Shown one piece after another: positions 15,232-18,383 of a stretch of 18,383 nt of DNA; position 1 is the first letter of the stretch; every line of letters begins with the position of its first letter. The notes under the pieces were generated by a model. That model had not been told where the DNA came from. It searched no databases and saw only the letters and a list, made by a program, of their open reading frames with translations. A program made the position numbers and the translations under genes. Where the stretch lies: NCBI GenBank assembly GCA_021443825.1, contig JABUTE010000156.1, forward strand, positions 1-18,383. The letters run 5' to 3'. Source of the DNA: Bacillota bacterium. GTDB taxonomy: Bacteria > Bacillota > Clostridia > Peptostreptococcales > Anaerovoracaceae.

Positions 15232-16608
15232 ATGGAAAAGATCTTAGTATTGGGACTGGGCAAATCCGGTCTTGCCGCCTGCCGGCTGCTGGCCAAAAAA
15301 GCAGACGTTTCTGCATGGGATTCCAAGGCAGAAGAAAAATTTGACAGCCAGCTGGTTGACTCCTTAAAGGCTATGGGCATCACCCTGTATTTCGGTGAAA
15401 AGCCCTGTGCAAAGGGCTGGGATCAGCTGATCTTAAGCCCCGGCGTACCCTCCGGTCTGGATCTGGTGGCAGCGGCAAAGGAAAACGGCGCCCGGATCTC
15501 GGGCGAGCTGCAGCTGGCGTATGAGCATTGCAGCGGAAGTTTTCTGGGCATCACCGGAACCAACGGCAAGACTACCACGACGGCACTGACCGGCGAGATC
15601 GTAAAGGCCTCGGGCCGAAAGACCGAGGTGGTGGGAAACATCGGCCTTCCTGTGGCGCAGACCGTCATGAATACCGATAAAGACACGGTGATGGTCACTG
15701 AGATCTCCAGCTTTCAGCTGGAAACGACCTCCACGTTCCGCCCTGCAGTTTCTGCCATTTTGAATATCACCCCCGATCATCTGGACCGCCACGGCAGCGT
15801 GGAGGAATATACCAGAGTCAAGCATCTGATCCATGCCCATCAGACAGAGAGCGATTTCTATGTCTATAACGCCGACGATCCCGGGCTTCTTGCGCATGCA
15901 AAGACCATGACGGAGGGCCCCGTCAAAGTTCCCTTTTCCAGAAAGCTTTCTGCCCTGCAGCTGAAGGAGCAGACCGGCTGCACCCGCTGCGCGGTTGCCG
16001 AAGAGGGCATGATCACCCTGATCTGCGGCGATGAAAAAACGGTCCTCTGCCGCACCGATCAGCTGCGCATTCCCGGTGTGCACAACCTGGAAAACGCCCT
16101 GGCTGCTGCGGCCGTCACCTGGTGCGCCGGAATCGAGCCTGCCTTTATCACTGAAGGACTGACCACCTTTGCCGGCGTTGAGCACCGCATCGAATTCGTG
16201 CGGGAATACAGGGGCATCCGCTATGTCAACGACTCCAAGGGCACCAATCCCGATGCCTCCCAGAAAGCGATCGATGCCACCGACACGCCGATCCTTCTGG
16301 TCGCCGGCGGCTACGAAAAAAATTCCGATTTTACCGATTTCATCAACGGCTTCGGCGGCAAGGTCAGATATCTGCTGCTGCTGGGCCAGACAGCCCCCCG
16401 CTTTGCCGAGACGGCAAAAAAATGCGGCTTTCCGGAAGAGCGGATGATCTTCTGCGCCAATATGGAAGAGGTCATCGAAAAGGGCACTGCTCTGGCGCAG
16501 CCCGGCGATACCATTCTTCTTTCTCCCGCCTCTGCCAGCTGGGGAATGTACAACAACTACGAGGAGCGCGGCCGCCATTTCAAGGCGCTGGCAAACGCAT
16601 TAAAGTAA
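15232..16608 (+). CDS. murD: UDP-N-acetylmuramoyl-L-alanine--D-glutamate ligase MurD
   Basis: Cytoplasmic ligase that adds D-Glu to UDP-MurNAc-L-Ala using ATP. It has 458 residues, a normal length. The N-terminal Rossmann-like domain opens KILVLGLGKSGLAA, typical of MurD. The ATP loop GTNGKTTTT starts at residue 109, followed by EISSFQLE and NITPDHLDRHGSVEEY. The C-terminal domain has FAGVEHRIEFV, NDSKGTNPDA and finally LSPASASWGMYNNYEERGRHF. AAAGGAG (15218-15224) lies ahead of the ATG. Its place after murF and mraY does not follow reaction order but is the common dcw order. Confidence 0.97.
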   Translation: MEKILVLGLGKSGLAACRLLAKKADVSAWDSKAEEKFDSQLVDSLKAMGITLYFGEKPCAKGWDQLILSPGVPSGLDLVAAAKENGARISGELQLAYEHCSGSFLGITGTNGKTTTTALTGEIVKASGRKTEVVGNIGLPVAQTVMNTDKDTVMVTEISSFQLETTSTFRPAVSAILNITPDHLDRHGSVEEYTRVKHLIHAHQTESDFYVYNADDPGLLAHAKTMTEGPVKVPFSRKLSALQLKEQTGCTRCAVAEEGMITLICGDEKTVLCRTDQLRIPGVHNLENALAAAAVTWCAGIEPAFITEGLTTFAGVEHRIEFVREYRGIRYVNDSKGTNPDASQKAIDATDTPILLVAGGYEKNSDFTDFINGFGGKVRYLLLLGQTAPRFAETAKKCGFPEERMIFCANMEEVIEKGTALAQPGDTILLSPASASWGMYNNYEERGRHFKALANALK

Positions 16609-16614
16609 GGTTTT

Positions 16615-17844
16615 ATGACTTCTGCCCGTACCCACAGAAAACAAGAGAATATCCAGCCCGGGGCAAAGAAAAAGAGCCATGAAGCCGATTTTCTCATCGT
16701 GGTGCTGACGGCTGTTCTGACCTTTTTCGGCCTTACGATGGTATACAGCGCAAGCCTTTACAAATCCCTGAGCAAATACGGTCATACCTATCACTTCCTG
16801 AAGGACGATTTTATCTGGATGGCGCTTGGCTGGATCATTCTGATCGTAGCTGCCGGCTTTCCGTACAAAAGGCTCCGTATGTTCTGTTATCCTGCCTTGG
16901 CTGTGGGAGAAGTATTGCTGCTGCTCATCTTTACCCCCCTGGGCATCGAGATCAACAATGCCCGGCGCTGGCTCTACTTCGGCATCACGGTCATGCCCGG
17001 CGAGATCATCAAGACCTGTCTGATCCTCTTTATGGCCCGCTATTATTCCGACGATCCCAACCGCATCAAGGGTCCGCTGGTCTTTCGCCGCAAAGCCGGC
17101 CGGCTGAAGGCGGTGATGAACTGGGAGACCTCCCGGTCCTTCCTGTTCATGATGGCGGTGATGGGCATCAATTTTCTTCTGATCTTTAAGCAGCCCAATC
17201 TGTCGACCGCAGGCATCGTCGTTTTGCTGATGGCCTGCATAATGTATGTGGCAGGTCTTTCCTATCTGCTCGTCACGTTAGGCATCACCGCGGCGGGGGG
17301 GCTCGTCTTCATTACTGCGAAAAACATCATTCCTCTCATTTCCGGCTACATGATGAAGCGTCTGGATAATTTCTGGAATCCCTGGGCGGATGCCCTGGGC
17401 AAAGGCTTTCAGGTGTGCCAGGGGCTTCTTGCTTTAGGCTCCGGCGGTGTGTTCGGCATGGGTCTTGGGCAGAGCGTGCAGAAGACCCTCTACCTTCCCG
17501 AGCCGCAGAACGACTTTATTCTTGCCATCATCGGAGAAGAGCTGGGCTTTGCCGGCATCCTTGCGCTGCTGATCGTATATGTGCTGCTGATCTGGCGCTG
17601 CTTTAAGGTAGCCATCAGCGCAAACGACTATTTCGGCATGCTTTTGGCCTCCGGCGTTGGGATCCATCTGGCGCTGCAGGTGCTTCTCAACATCGCCGTC
17701 GTTACGGCATCTTTTCCGCCTACGGGAGTCGTGCTTCCCTTTGTCAGTCTGGGCGGCAATGCCACCCTGCTGTTTTTCGGCGAGATCGGCATCGTACTCA
17801 ATATTTCCAAAACAACAAAGCAGCTTAAGGAAAGCGAGGAATAA
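16615..17844 (+). CDS. ftsW: SEDS-family peptidoglycan glycosyltransferase FtsW
   Basis: Multi-pass membrane protein of 409 residues, family SEDS, which polymerises lipid II with a class B PBP partner; the PBP at 10609-12750 is the obvious candidate. A basic N-terminal tail of about 24 residues precedes the first of about ten membrane segments. The extracellular loop FWNPWADALGKGFQ holds D259, aligned with the Asp shown to be essential in RodA and FtsW. Other signatures are GLGQSVQKTLYLPEPQNDFI, AIIGEELGF and FPPTGVVLPFVSLGG. The family QPDxGT stretch reads QPNLST (N195). FtsW rather than RodA or SpoVE is inferred from the dcw position. The ATG lies six bases after murD, whose stop overlaps an AAGG. 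Confidence 0.94.
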   Translation: MTSARTHRKQENIQPGAKKKSHEADFLIVVLTAVLTFFGLTMVYSASLYKSLSKYGHTYHFLKDDFIWMALGWIILIVAAGFPYKRLRMFCYPALAVGEVLLLLIFTPLGIEINNARRWLYFGITVMPGEIIKTCLILFMARYYSDDPNRIKGPLVFRRKAGRLKAVMNWETSRSFLFMMAVMGINFLLIFKQPNLSTAGIVVLLMACIMYVAGLSYLLVTLGITAAGGLVFITAKNIIPLISGYMMKRLDNFWNPWADALGKGFQVCQGLLALGSGGVFGMGLGQSVQKTLYLPEPQNDFILAIIGEELGFAGILALLIVYVLLIWRCFKVAISANDYFGMLLASGVGIHLALQVLLNIAVVTASFPPTGVVLPFVSLGGNATLLFFGEIGIVLNISKTTKQLKESEE

Positions 17845-17848
17845 CTCC

Positions 17849-18383
17849 ATGAAAAAGATCCTGTTCACCTGCGGCGGCACCGGCGGTCATATCTATCCTG
17901 CCATCGCCATCGCATCCGAGATCAAAAAGCATCATCCCGATGCGCAGATCCTTTTTATCGGCACGAAGCAGGGCATGGAAAACCGCCTCGTTCCTGCGGC
18001 AGGCTTTGCCATCAAAGGCATCGATGCCTCGGGAATCGACCGCAGAAGCCTCGTAAAGAATATCCGCACGGTAAAGAATGTGATCAGCGGCAGCCGGCAG
18101 GCAGCTAAGATCATTGATGAGTTTGCCCCCGATGCAGCGGTCGGCACAGGCGGCTATGTGACGGGAACCGTCATCCGAGCGGCCCATAAGCAGGGCATTC
18201 CCTGCTACATCCACGAGCAGAATGCCATTCCCGGGCTGACCAACAAGCTGCTGCAGGGCTATGCGAAAAAGCTTTTCGTCAGCTTTGAAGAATCAAAGCA
18301 GTATTTTAAGCATCCGGAAAAGCTGGTGCTCACCGGAAATCCCATCCGCGCCCAGTTTTCCGATCTGCAGGAGGCCTCCTGCA
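17849..18383 (+). CDS. murG: UDP-GlcNAc:lipid I N-acetylglucosaminyltransferase MurG, N-terminal part
   Basis: Membrane-associated glycosyltransferase that adds GlcNAc to lipid I to make lipid II. The window covers 178 codons, about half of the usual 355-360 residues, and the gene continues past the end. The glycine-rich loop TCGGTGGHIYPAIAIA near the start, GTGGYVTG, HEQNAIPGLTNK and LTGNPIR are clear MurG signatures. GAGGA (17836-17840) lies inside the ftsW end, eight bases before the ATG, and the genes are four bases apart. It is the last gene visible in the dcw operon here; the final 18 bases of the window are a perfect palindrome. Confidence 0.96.
   Translation, partial: MKKILFTCGGTGGHIYPAIAIASEIKKHHPDAQILFIGTKQGMENRLVPAAGFAIKGIDASGIDRRSLVKNIRTVKNVISGSRQAAKIIDEFAPDAAVGTGGYVTGTVIRAAHKQGIPCYIHEQNAIPGLTNKLLQGYAKKLFVSFEESKQYFKHPEKLVLTGNPIRAQFSDLQEASC
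18366..18383. repeat. Perfect 18-bp palindrome at the window edge, within murG
   Basis: TGCAGGAGGCCTCCTGCA reads the same on both strands and ends exactly at the last base given. It lies inside the murG frame (LQEASC). Confidence 0.8.

Noticed and set aside
17191..17205. FtsW reads QPNLST instead of QPDxGT
   Set aside because: The essential loop Asp (D259) is present and variation at this stretch occurs among clostridial SEDS proteins as far as I recall, so it is not evidence of loss of function.

Overview
The window looks like chromosomal housekeeping DNA from a member of the Firmicutes, most likely class Clostridia. The evidence is gene content and order: a cell-division/wall (dcw) cluster headed by mraZ and carrying a PASTA-domain class B PBP, an hslVU pair directly behind topA with a CodW-like HslV N-terminus, CCA-encoding tRNA genes, strong AGGAGG-type ribosome sites and sigma-A-like promoters with 17-bp spacers. 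Base composition is moderately GC-rich. The species cannot be named from this alone. Every recognised gene is on the + strand. I see no mobile element, CRISPR array, phage gene or toxin-antitoxin pair.

Region 1 (1-5202) is a tight operon: the 3' part of topA, then hslV, hslU, hflX and a YigZ/IMPACT-family gene. topA/hslV and hslU/hflX overlap at TAATG, which suggests translational coupling. A possible intrinsic terminator follows. Region 2 (5203-5845) is a stable-RNA unit: two tandem promoters sharing a 12-nt block, four tRNA genes (Val-TAC, Asp-GTC, Thr-TGT, Tyr-GTA) and a strong terminator. Region 3 (5846-8597) holds two single-gene units: a MATE-family efflux protein with an imperfect palindrome just upstream, and a uroporphyrinogen-decarboxylase/corrinoid-methyltransferase-like protein with its own promoter, leader hairpin and terminator.

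Region 4 (8598-18383) is the dcw cluster: mraZ, rsmH, ftsL-like, a SpoVD/FtsI-type PBP, murF, mraY, murD, ftsW and the 5' part of murG, which runs off the end. These genes make lipid II (MurD, MurF, MraY, MurG) and use it at the septum (FtsW glycosyltransferase with its PBP transpeptidase partner, plus FtsL). MraZ is the likely cluster regulator. murE, often found next to murF, is absent here.

No clearly new system is present. The points most worth a second look are regulatory: a terminator-shaped hairpin at the ftsL/PBP junction inside the PBP reading frame, an excess of same-strand GTGG motifs around the mraZ promoter, the tandem tRNA promoters, and the isolated methyltransferase-like gene with no partner genes nearby.
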